64,000 bases of DNA from an uncultured Propionibacteriaceae bacterium (lineage in GTDB: Bacteria > Actinomycetota > Actinomycetes > Propionibacteriales > Propionibacteriaceae). The stretch covers positions 131,788 to 195,787 of the forward strand of contig CALIWR010000004.1 in NCBI GenBank assembly GCA_938046585.1. The letters run 5' to 3'. The notes under the pieces are model-generated. The model did not search any database. It was not told the origin of the DNA and saw only the letters and a list, made by a program, of their open reading frames with translations. The position numbers were made by a program, and so were the translations under genes. Each line of letters opens with the position of its first letter. The stretch's first letter is position 1. Positions 8,901 through 16,296 of the stretch are shown here, in pieces.

Positions 8901-10181
8901 ATGGCACAGTTCACGTCGACCGTCTACCAGAATGAGTTCCTCACCGACGGCGGTACGGATGTCAACGCGATTATCACTATTGACTGTGTCGGTGCCGGGG
9001 CGGCCGGGCAGACCGGTTCCGGTGACGCGGGCGAGATCATCATCGTTGATACCTCGGGTTCGATGGGTGAGACGAACATGCATGCCGCGAAGCAGGCGGC
9101 GATGGTGGCCGTCGACGCGATCCTGGACGGTACCTATTTCGCGATCGTGGCCGGCAACCACAAGGCGTACTTGGCGTACCCGATGGTGCAGACCGGAGCC
9201 GGGATGGTCCGGATGAACGACACCACCCGGCGCCAGGCCAAGGATGCGATCAGTTTTTTCCGCTCCGACGGCGGCACCGCGATCGGGGCATGGCTGAACC
9301 TGGCCAAGGCCCTGTTCGACTCGGTCGGGCCGCTGTCGCAGAAGCACGCCATCTTGCTGACTGACGGCGAGAACCACAACGAGACCCCCCAACAGTTGGC
9401 CGCGGCGATCCGCAACTGCCTCGGCCAGTTCCAGGCCGACTGCCGCGGCGTCGGGGTCGAGTGGAAGGTGGAGGAGATCCGTAAGATCGCCCAGGCGCTG
9501 CTGGGCACCGTCGACATCATCCCCTCCGGCCAGACAATGCCACAGGTCTTCCTGGAATTGATGCGCAAGGCCATGTCCCGCGGGGTGGCCGACGCCCAGT
9601 TGCGGGTCTGGGTGCCGCAGGGCGCCCAGGTTCTGTTCGTCCGGCAGGTCTCACCCCAGGTGGAGGATCTGACGGCCCGGGCGACCCCGGTGAACCAACT
9701 CACGATGGGCTACCCCACCGGTTCCTGGGGCGACGAGTCGCGTGACTACCACGTCGCCGTCCGGTTGGCAGCCAAGGCCGTGGGGCAGGAACAGCTCGCG
9801 GCCCGGGTGCAGTTGGCTCTCGGCACCAATGTCGTCACTCAGGGGCTGGTGAAGGCCCGCTGGTCTGATGATCCTAACCTGACCGCCCGGATCAGCCCTG
9901 AGGTGGCGCACTACACCGGGCAGACCGAGCTCGCTGCGGCGATCCAGGAGGGGTTGGCCGCCAAGGCCGCCGGCGACGACCGAACCGCGACCACCAAGCT
10001 CGGTCGGGCGATGCAGTTGGCGGTGCAGACCGGCAACGACGAGGCGACTTCCAAGCTGCGCAAAGTGGTCGATGTTGAGGACGCGGCCACCGGCACCGTA
10101 CGGTTGAAGCGCGATGTCGCCAAGGCCGATGAGATGGCTCTCGACACCGCCTCGACCAAGACCACGAGGATCAGGGGCTGA
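8901..10181 (+). CDS. von Willebrand factor A domain protein
   Basis: The product is 426 residues without signal peptide or membrane helix, so probably cytoplasmic. A vWA domain spans about 45-230. Its metal-ion-dependent adhesion site is complete: DTSGS (Asp50), the Thr in GGTAIG and the Asp in LLTDGEN. A beta-rich and a helical C-terminal domain follow. The start is preceded by GAGAGG about 8 bases upstream. Cytoplasmic vWA proteins encoded beside a PP2C phosphatase and a Ser/Thr kinase form the TerY-P-type triads described for bacterial stress systems. Here they likely assemble or present phospho-clients. The stop overlaps the FHA gene start by one base (TGATG). Confidence 0.9.
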   Translation: MAQFTSTVYQNEFLTDGGTDVNAIITIDCVGAGAAGQTGSGDAGEIIIVDTSGSMGETNMHAAKQAAMVAVDAILDGTYFAIVAGNHKAYLAYPMVQTGAGMVRMNDTTRRQAKDAISFFRSDGGTAIGAWLNLAKALFDSVGPLSQKHAILLTDGENHNETPQQLAAAIRNCLGQFQADCRGVGVEWKVEEIRKIAQALLGTVDIIPSGQTMPQVFLELMRKAMSRGVADAQLRVWVPQGAQVLFVRQVSPQVEDLTARATPVNQLTMGYPTGSWGDESRDYHVAVRLAAKAVGQEQLAARVQLALGTNVVTQGLVKARWSDDPNLTARISPEVAHYTGQTELAAAIQEGLAAKAAGDDRTATTKLGRAMQLAVQTGNDEATSKLRKVVDVEDAATGTVRLKRDVAKADEMALDTASTKTTRIRG

Positions 10182-11224
10182 TGGCCGGAATTTGTGAGGC
10201 AGGGCACCGCTCGACCACCGATGACTACTGTGATGTCTGCGGACTGCCGGTCCAGGTGGCGCCGAGCGCGCCGCCTGTTGGCCGGGCGCCGGTTCCCGCC
10301 TCTCAAACCTGTCCCCATTGCCACGCGACCAACCCGGGTGATGCTCTGTTCTGCGAAGCCTGCGGTTATGACTACACCACGGGCACCTTGCCCCGAGCCG
10401 ACGCGGCCGGGATGCTGGGACTGCGGCCCATGACCGAGGAGGAACCTGTGAGCGAGCCGAACAGCACCCCCCAGCCCGCCCCGGCGACCGACTGGCTCGG
10501 TGACGGCACCGTCGTACCACCTGTCGTCAATGCGCCGATGGAGGCTTCGCAGCCCACCCCTGGTCAGCCGACACCTGTGGTCCCGCAGTCGCAGCAGCCG
10601 GCGATTCCCCCCGGCCCTAGCCCGGTTGGGCCGCCGGTCGGTGACTTCCCTGTTCCCGACGATGCAGAGGTTCTACCGGTCCCGGCTCCCGGCGAGGAGG
10701 ACTCGGCCGGGGTTAACTCCGGCTCCGGCGAGGCCGCTTCGGCCGAAACGGCGGGCCCAGCGGCTCCGGATGCTGGCTTGGACGACGCCCCGACCGCCGG
10801 TCGACCAGCCCCCCGGGCCGAGGCGTACGTGGCTGAGGTGTGGATCGACCCCGACTGGTACGAGGTGCAGCAAAGCCCCGACCCGATGCCCTCGGTCGGT
10901 CTGCCGACGATCTTCCGGCTCGGCACAGACAACCTCGTCGGACGCCTGTCGCGTAGCCGCAACAGCTACCCGCAGGTCGACTGTGGCACCGATTCGGGAT
11001 GCAGCCGGGCCCAGGCTCGGATCATTACCGACGGCAGCCGCTGGTATGTGGAAGATCTCAACTCCGCCAACGGCACCTACATCGCCGCATCGGCCGGGCC
11101 GCTGCCTACCGTCCCGATTACGGGCCGGACCGAGTTCGGATCGGATGACCGGATCTACGTGGGCGCCTGGACCCGGATCGTGGTCCGCAAGGCGTCCCCG
11201 GAGGAGCTGGACTCGCTCGGCTGA
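10181..11224 (+). CDS. FHA-domain phosphopeptide-binding protein with two zinc ribbons
   Basis: The product is 347 residues. An N-terminal Cys/His ribbon (C5, H9, C17, C20, again with YCDVCG) and a second ribbon (C44/C47/C58/C61) are followed by a disordered Pro/Ala/Glu-rich region (70-220) and a C-terminal FHA domain (about 235-335). FHA hallmarks are SRAQARI, where the usual His after SR is replaced, and the conserved DLNSANGTYI loop. FHA domains bind phosphothreonine. In mycobacteria the FHA protein GarA is the PknG substrate, so this is a candidate substrate or reader of the kinase encoded five kilobases upstream. I see no GarA-type ETTS motif in the N-terminus. Confidence 0.88.
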   Translation: MAGICEAGHRSTTDDYCDVCGLPVQVAPSAPPVGRAPVPASQTCPHCHATNPGDALFCEACGYDYTTGTLPRADAAGMLGLRPMTEEEPVSEPNSTPQPAPATDWLGDGTVVPPVVNAPMEASQPTPGQPTPVVPQSQQPAIPPGPSPVGPPVGDFPVPDDAEVLPVPAPGEEDSAGVNSGSGEAASAETAGPAAPDAGLDDAPTAGRPAPRAEAYVAEVWIDPDWYEVQQSPDPMPSVGLPTIFRLGTDNLVGRLSRSRNSYPQVDCGTDSGCSRAQARIITDGSRWYVEDLNSANGTYIAASAGPLPTVPITGRTEFGSDDRIYVGAWTRIVVRKASPEELDSLG

Positions 11225-11314
11225 CACCACCAGCTTTGGCCGATGGCGAACAGCGACCCTGATAGGCGGCCGGTTGTGGCAGGCTCGGAGTCCGGACCAG
11301 TGAAAGGGGAACCG

Positions 11315-11539
11315 GTGGAAATCAAGGTCGGCATCGTCCATGCGAGCCGTGAGGTCAGCCTGGAAACAGATCGCACGGCGGACGAGGTCGCAGCTGATCT
11401 GGCCAAGGCCTTGGCGAACGGCGGTCTGCTGACGTTGACCGACACCAAGGGCCGTACGGTGCTAATCCCGGCAGCAGGGATCGCCTACCTGGAGCTGGGC
11501 CAAGAGCATGCCCGGCCGGTCGGCTTCGGTAAACTGTGA
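11315..11539 (+). CDS. DUF3107 family small protein
   Basis: The product is 74 residues starting at GTG 11315 (MEIKVGIVHASREV), preceded by AAAGGGGA at a normal distance. In-frame starts further upstream have no better signal and would extend the protein past the usual family length of about 75 residues. The protein is a compact alpha/beta fold without Cys or catalytic motif. DUF3107 proteins are widespread in Actinobacteria and usually sit beside a DEAD-box helicase gene, as here. Function is unknown. Confidence 0.82.
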   Translation: MEIKVGIVHASREVSLETDRTADEVAADLAKALANGGLLTLTDTKGRTVLIPAAGIAYLELGQEHARPVGFGKL

Positions 11540-11609
11540 ACCACGGCTAGGCCGCACCACGACGTACAGTCGCTAAACTGACCGGTGGCCGTGCACAAGG
11601 CACGACTCA

Positions 11610-13202
11610 ATGCCGGCACCCCGATCCGCTCGGTGCGGTGCCGACGAGACCAGTTCCGGCCTGGAAGGGCCGGCCACCAGCGAAGGTACGACCCTGACCA
11701 GTATCGACGACGCCGTCACCACCGACCAGACCCAACCGGGCGACCCGGCCCAGGCCACTTTCGAAGATCTCGGGGTGTGTCCTGAGATCGTCCAGGCCCT
11801 GGAACGGGTGGGGATCACCAACCCATTCCCGATCCAAGCCCTGTCAATCCCGATCGCGATTCAGGGCACCGACATGATCGGCCAGGCTCGAACCGGGACT
11901 GGCAAGACGCTCGCTTTCGGGATCTCGCTGTTGCAGCGGATCACCGTGCCTACCGATCCCGGTTTCGACCGGCTCCCGGCACCGGGCAGACCGCAGGCGC
12001 TGGTGATGTGCCCGACCCGGGAATTGGCGCTGCAGGTGGCCCGGGACCTCGAGATCGCCTCCGCGGTCCGCCAGGCCCGGGTACTCACCGTGTATGGCGG
12101 GGTCGGCTACGAGCCCCAGTTGAACGCCCTCGACGAGGGGGTCGAGGTTGTCGTCGGGACTCCTGGACGGCTGCTGGACCTGGCGCAACGTCGGGCTCTG
12201 GACCTGGCTCAGGTCCAGGTGCTGGTGCTGGATGAGGCCGATGAGATGCTCGACCTGGGTTTTCTGCCCGACGTCGAACGCCTGATCGCGATGACCCCGG
12301 CCAGCCGGCAGACCCTGCTCTTCTCGGCGACCATGCCGGCTGCGATCGTGGCCTTGGCCCGGACCCACCTGTCGCACCCGGTCAATATCCGGGCTGAGGC
12401 TCACGACGCTTCGACAACGGTGCCGGACACCACCCAATTCGTCTACCAGGCACACGACCTGGACAAGCCTGAGATCGTGGCCAAGCTTCTGCAGGCCCCG
12501 GGCGCTAACCGGGTGATGATCTTCTGCCGTACGAAACGCACCGTGCAGCGGCTTACCGATGAGCTGGTGGATCGGGGTTTCCCGGCTACCTGCATCCATG
12601 GTGATCTGACTCAGGTGGCGCGCGAGAAGGCGCTCAAGAAGTTCCGCGACGGCAAAGCCCAGGTAATTGTGGCCACCGACGTCGCGGCCCGCGGAATCGA
12701 CGTGGCCCACGTCAGCCACGTGGTGAACTACGAATGCCCCGACGACGAGAAGACTTATGTGCACCGGATCGGGCGGACCGGCCGGGCCGGGAATTCTGGG
12801 GTTGCGGTGACCCTGGTGGACTGGCCCGACGTGACCCGGTGGAAGGTGATCAACCGGATCTTGGAGCTGCCGTTCACCGAGCTACCGGAGTCGTATTCGA
12901 CCTCGCCGCACCTGCTCAGCGACCTGCAGATCCCCGAAGGCACCAAGGGCCGGATTAGTGACCCGGCACCCCGGGGCCACGATGATCACCGAGACCGCAA
13001 GGACAAGAGCAAAAACAAGCGCGGGGAAAGCAAGGCCAAGCCCCGTCCGCAGCGGCTCCGCCGCCGCCAGGGTGAGGTGGTCACGGTCGAGGCCCCAGAA
13101 GGCAGCACCGGCCCGACTAAGCGGCGCCGTCGCCGCCGCCGAGGCGGCTCTTCTGAGCAGGCCGCGGAGGTAGCTGTCGAGAATTCAGATACGAACGACT
13201 AA
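11610..13202 (+). CDS. DEAD-box ATP-dependent RNA helicase
   Basis: The product is up to 530 residues. All superfamily 2 DEAD-box motifs are visible: Q motif (FPIQALSIPIAIQG), motif I ARTGTGKT, PTRELALQ, TPGRLLDL, motif II DEAD in VLDEADEMLD, motif III SAT, ATDVAARGID, and motif VI HRIGRTGRAG. The last 80 residues are Lys/Arg-rich (KDKSKNKRG, RRRRRRGG) and should bind RNA. Such proteins unwind rRNA or mRNA structure in ribosome assembly and RNA turnover. The start is uncertain: the ATG at 11610 has no clear ribosome binding site, and conserved sequence only begins around residue 45 (ATFEDLGV). Confidence 0.92.
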   Translation: MPAPRSARCGADETSSGLEGPATSEGTTLTSIDDAVTTDQTQPGDPAQATFEDLGVCPEIVQALERVGITNPFPIQALSIPIAIQGTDMIGQARTGTGKTLAFGISLLQRITVPTDPGFDRLPAPGRPQALVMCPTRELALQVARDLEIASAVRQARVLTVYGGVGYEPQLNALDEGVEVVVGTPGRLLDLAQRRALDLAQVQVLVLDEADEMLDLGFLPDVERLIAMTPASRQTLLFSATMPAAIVALARTHLSHPVNIRAEAHDASTTVPDTTQFVYQAHDLDKPEIVAKLLQAPGANRVMIFCRTKRTVQRLTDELVDRGFPATCIHGDLTQVAREKALKKFRDGKAQVIVATDVAARGIDVAHVSHVVNYECPDDEKTYVHRIGRTGRAGNSGVAVTLVDWPDVTRWKVINRILELPFTELPESYSTSPHLLSDLQIPEGTKGRISDPAPRGHDDHRDRKDKSKNKRGESKAKPRPQRLRRRQGEVVTVEAPEGSTGPTKRRRRRRRGGSSEQAAEVAVENSDTND

Positions 13203-13370
13203 CCCCTGGTTTCGATCAGCAGCCATCGTTGGAGCAGTCCCCTGTTCGAGCGGCTAATCAGCGATGAGCTATCCCAGACGGCCAGATAATCTTGGAAACA
13301 GGACCCCCAGCCGGTCTGGAAATTAGCCTGAGCCGCGCCGCAGGGATAGAGCAAGCCGACAGCTTGAATA

Positions 13371-13408
13371 CCAGTAGGCATCCGCCCTGACGGGCGGATG
13401 CCTACTGG
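13371..13408. terminator. 17-bp perfect hairpin in the helicase-tRNA gap, likely bidirectional terminator
   Basis: Bases 13371-13387 are the exact reverse complement of 13392-13408 with a four-base loop (TGAC). There is no long T run on either side, only TTCTC on the + side. It lies about 170 bases after the helicase stop and about 130 bases downstream of the minus-strand tRNAs, so it could end both transcripts. The rest of the gene-free stretch 13203-13536 shows nothing I can support as a gene. Confidence 0.6.
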
Positions 13409-13536
13409 TTCTCGACTCAGACTCTGACCATGGGGTGGGTTTGGTGAAGGTGTGAGGAGAGAAGCCATGGTGCGCTCTGGCACCACCACCCCCAACGGTC
13501 GACCTCGCCCTACTCGTGCGAGTAGGGAGGCTGTGG

Positions 13537-13609
13537 TAGCCCCGACGGGATTCGAACCCGCGCTACCGCCTTGAGAGGGCGGCGTGCTAGGCCGCTACAC
13601 AACGGGGCC
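13537..13609 (-). tRNA. tRNA-Glu, anticodon CTC
   Basis: A full cloverleaf can be folded on the minus strand. The acceptor GGCCCCG pairs with CGGGGCT (one G-U pair), the discriminator is A, and the T arm contains GGTTCGAATCC. The anticodon stem CCGCC/GGCGG encloses loop CTCTCAA, giving anticodon CTC (reads GAG). CCA is not encoded. Length is 73 bases. Confidence 0.95.
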
Positions 13610-13666
13610 CTAGCTGGTCATAGACCGTACGTAACGTCACCACACCTGCTCTGGCGACGAACCGCG

Positions 13667-13738
13667 TTGGGGTACTAGGACTCGAACCTAGACTAACGGA
13701 ACCAGAATCCGCTGGGCTGCCAATTACCCCATACCCCA
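13667..13738 (-). tRNA. tRNA-Gln, anticodon CTG
   Basis: Minus-strand cloverleaf with acceptor TGGGGTA/TACCCCA, discriminator A, and T arm containing GGTTCGAGTCC. The anticodon loop TTCTGGT gives anticodon CTG (reads CAG). The U-A first acceptor pair is typical of bacterial tRNA-Gln. It lies 57 bases upstream of tRNA-Glu on the same strand, so the two are probably one transcript. Confidence 0.95.
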
Positions 13739-13817
13739 TCGACGCCTGGTGGCGCCGAGGAAGAACTGTAGCGGAGCGGTGACCTCAGCGCCAAACTGGA
13801 ATCGTGCTCATGGCTGG

Positions 13818-14756
13818 TCAGACCGTCTGCGGGACCCGCATCCGGCGCGCCACCCACCACGACACCACGCTCACCAGGGCAAACGCGACCAGTTCGCGTC
13901 CCAACAAGAACCAGGTCAGCTCTTGGGTGGCCCGGACCTCGGCCACCGAACTAGTCAGGACGGCCCAGGTGAAGGCCCACAGGTTGTTGGCGACATGGGC
14001 AGCAACCGCCGCTTCCAGGCCACCGGTGCGCCAGACCAACCAGCCCGCCAGTACTCCGAATCCGAAACGCTGCAGGAACAAGGGCAAGTTCTGCGAGCCA
14101 TGGAACAGCGCAAACACCGTGGCCGACAGCAGGATCGCCAGCATCGGGCTGCGTACCGCCATCCCGATTGCCTGCAGCAGGTAGCCGCGAAACAGCACCT
14201 CCTCCCCCAGGGCCTGCAGCGGCGCGGTCACAGCGACCGCCAGCAGCCAGAGCCAGGCACCCGGCTGCGGACGGATCTGTGGGGGTTCGCTCAACACCAG
14301 CACCAGGTTGAGAATCACGCTGGCCAGGAGCAGGACAGCCAGCCCGTACCGCCAACGCACGCCAGGGCTGACCGACCACAGCCAGGCTGCCCGGCGTCGG
14401 TGTACCAGCCGCAGCACCCCCACCACCACCAGCGTCAGGCTGCCCAGCGCCAGGTGCGCCGCGACCATCCCGGAAACAGTCTCGAAACGGATCGCCCGAG
14501 CCGTGAACTGCGCCAGCGGCTCGCTGCTGCCGGACCAGGCGTGGGCCAGGCTCAGCACCGCCCAGTTCACGCTCGGGACAATGAGGGAGAAGCCGGACAG
14601 CACCAGCAGCACGCCGACCACGGCCAGCCCGCAGGCTGCCCACCGGTTCGGTTGCGAACCGGCCGCTACCAGCGCCAGCGGATAGCTACTGCCTGCTGGG
14701 GGGACCGTCAACCCGGCCTGCTCCCGCCGCACCGGGTCAGGCCTCGACACCGGCAT
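13818..14756 (-). CDS. CPBP family intramembrane metalloprotease
   Basis: The product is 312 residues with about eight hydrophobic segments. The CPBP (Abi) motifs are present: EEVLFRG (Glu-Glu-x3-Arg, catalytic), ALFHGSQN and a later HVANNLWAF. These supply the Glu and His residues of the active site within the membrane. Family members cleave prenylated or membrane-anchored proteins in some organisms; the substrate here is unknown. The ATG at 14756 overlaps the 3' end of the upstream fumarylacetoacetase-family gene by 20 bases, so translation is probably coupled. The two tRNA genes follow downstream on the same strand. Confidence 0.87.
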   Translation of the reverse strand: MPVSRPDPVRREQAGLTVPPAGSSYPLALVAAGSQPNRWAACGLAVVGVLLVLSGFSLIVPSVNWAVLSLAHAWSGSSEPLAQFTARAIRFETVSGMVAAHLALGSLTLVVVGVLRLVHRRRAAWLWSVSPGVRWRYGLAVLLLASVILNLVLVLSEPPQIRPQPGAWLWLLAVAVTAPLQALGEEVLFRGYLLQAIGMAVRSPMLAILLSATVFALFHGSQNLPLFLQRFGFGVLAGWLVWRTGGLEAAVAAHVANNLWAFTWAVLTSSVAEVRATQELTWFLLGRELVAFALVSVVSWWVARRMRVPQTV

Positions 14757-15573
14757 CCGGGTTCTGAACAGCTGACCCCTCCCCGACCACCGGGTTAGTG
14801 AGGGTGCCGATCTGGTCGATCTCGACCTCGACTACCTGGCCGGGCAGCATCGGGCCGACCCCGGCAGGGGTACCGGTCAGGATCAGATCGCCGGGCAGCA
14901 GGGTGGTGAACGACGACACGTACCGCACCAGGTCGACGATGCCGTGCACCATCAGCGAGGTCGTGCTGTCTTGGACCAGACGCCCGTCGAGCCGGGTCCG
15001 GATTCCCAGGTCCTGTGCCTCGGCCACCGACAGGTGGCTGACAATCCAGGGCCCCACGGGGCAAAACGTGTCGTATCCCTTGGCCCGGGACCACTGATCA
15101 TCGCGGTTTTGCAGGTCGCGGGCGGTGACATCATTGGCCACGGTGTAGCCGAAGATCACCTCAGGCACCCGCTGCGCGGGTACATCGCGGGCGATCCGGC
15201 CGATCACCACCGCTAGCTCACCCTCGTAGTGCAGGTTGTCGGTGGTCATCGGGCGTATCACGGGCTGGTCGGGGCCGATCACTGCGGTATTCGGTTTGAG
15301 GAAGATCAGGGGCGAGTCGGGGACCTCGTTGCCCAATTCGGCGGCGTGGGCGGCGTAGTTACGACCGACCCCAACCACCTTCGACCGGGGAATCACCGGC
15401 GCCAGCAGCCGCACCTCGCTCAGCAGGTGCCGCTGCCCGGTGTACGAGACCGGCCCGGCGAGCGGGTCTGCGGTGATGGCGGCCACGGTTCCGGGATGGT
15501 CTGCCCCGTCCTCGGCAAGTTCGACGATCCCGTACCGGATGGTGTCAGCGATGGCGTACCGGGCTATGCGCAT
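14737..15573 (-). CDS. fumarylacetoacetate hydrolase family protein
   Basis: The product is 278 residues. A short N-terminal domain (to about 65) is followed by the FAH catalytic fold. Visible motifs are VGVGRNYAAHAAE, the metal-binding stretch HYEGELAVVIG with two Glu, FGYTVANDVTARDLQ, and LTGTPAGVGPMLPGQ. This set fits the acylpyruvase/2-hydroxyhepta-2,4-diene-dioate isomerase group, which cleaves or isomerises 2-oxo acids such as acylpyruvates or oxaloacetate with Mg2+. The exact substrate cannot be read from sequence. No Shine-Dalgarno precedes the ATG; a TAGAGT hexamer 7 bases upstream suggests a leaderless mRNA. Confidence 0.88.
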   Translation of the reverse strand: MRIARYAIADTIRYGIVELAEDGADHPGTVAAITADPLAGPVSYTGQRHLLSEVRLLAPVIPRSKVVGVGRNYAAHAAELGNEVPDSPLIFLKPNTAVIGPDQPVIRPMTTDNLHYEGELAVVIGRIARDVPAQRVPEVIFGYTVANDVTARDLQNRDDQWSRAKGYDTFCPVGPWIVSHLSVAEAQDLGIRTRLDGRLVQDSTTSLMVHGIVDLVRYVSSFTTLLPGDLILTGTPAGVGPMLPGQVVEVEIDQIGTLTNPVVGEGSAVQNPDAGVEA

Positions 15574-15580
15574 GCCGGCG

Positions 15581-15586
15581 ACTCTA
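15581..15586 (-). promoter_or_regulatory. candidate -10 element (TAGAGT) of a leaderless promoter
   Basis: On the minus strand TAGAGT ends 7 bases before the ATG of the fumarylacetoacetase-family gene, which has no ribosome binding site. The spacing matches leaderless actinobacterial promoters, where the start codon is the transcript's first base. No convincing -35 box was found. Confidence 0.45.
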
Positions 15587-15611
15587 CTGGCGATGGCCCG
15601 GTCGGAGCGGT

Positions 15612-16286
15612 TCAGCGCAGGATCTCACGCCGCTTCGCCACCACTTTGCGCAGCCGGCGCCGCTCGAACCAGTTCGCGTGCCGTACCCGAAAAGAGCCGA
15701 CCCCAACGCTGCCGGTGATGTAGATGATCGGGCAGCCCGGCTCCGGTTCGGAGGGTACCCGACTGTTGACCGAGCCGATCCCGTGGCCCAGTTCGTCGAT
15801 GTTGGCCGCCCATCCCGATGGCACGATCACCACTACCGAGCCGGCTCCAGCGCTCAGATTGAGGTGGATCACCGGCGCAACTGGGCGCGCCAGCAGACAG
15901 TCCAGCCTGATCGAACCAAGCCGGGGGCTGACCGCCAGATACTCCGGGATCGTCCACTCGCCGCGGCGCACTACCGAATCCCAGCCGGCCTGAATCCGCA
16001 GCGGATGCTCAGGGGTGCTGCCTACCTTGGCCTTTGCCGTCGCCGGCCCTATCCCTGGATAGGGCTCCGCCTGGACCGGGGTCGTTACGGCATCCGGTTC
16101 CCGGTATGACGTCGAGACGGGCCCCAGATCAGCAACCAGGCTGTTCAACACCATGACCGACTGGGCCGAGCGGGCAGCAGCAATCCGCTCGTCGACCTCG
16201 TCTAAGGTCAGTCGCCCATCGCCGGCGGCACCGTGCAGCCGCTTGACGATGGCCATGCGTTCTTGTTCCAGCTGCTCACCATCCAT
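15612..16286 (-). CDS. DUF1707 domain protein with LiaF-like C-terminal domain
   Basis: The product is 224 residues from ATG 16286; an in-frame start at 16340 lies inside cimA and lacks the domain start. Residues 1-55 are a DUF1707 (SHOCT-like) domain with the typical run RLTLDEVDERIAAARSA. The C-terminal half (about 110-210) is a beta-rich domain like those of cell-wall-stress LiaF/DUF2154 proteins. It contains no membrane helix. Function is unknown; relatives are often membrane-associated stress proteins. TAGGGT lies 7 bases upstream and overlaps the cimA stop codon. Confidence 0.82.
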   Translation of the reverse strand: MDGEQLEQERMAIVKRLHGAAGDGRLTLDEVDERIAAARSAQSVMVLNSLVADLGPVSTSYREPDAVTTPVQAEPYPGIGPATAKAKVGSTPEHPLRIQAGWDSVVRRGEWTIPEYLAVSPRLGSIRLDCLLARPVAPVIHLNLSAGAGSVVVIVPSGWAANIDELGHGIGSVNSRVPSEPEPGCPIIYITGSVGVGSFRVRHANWFERRRLRKVVAKRREILR

Positions 16287-16296
16287 GCCGGGCACC

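Noticed and set aside
13537..13738. tRNA genes as attachment site of a genomic island
   Set aside because: No integrase and no direct repeat of the tRNA 3' end were seen nearby.
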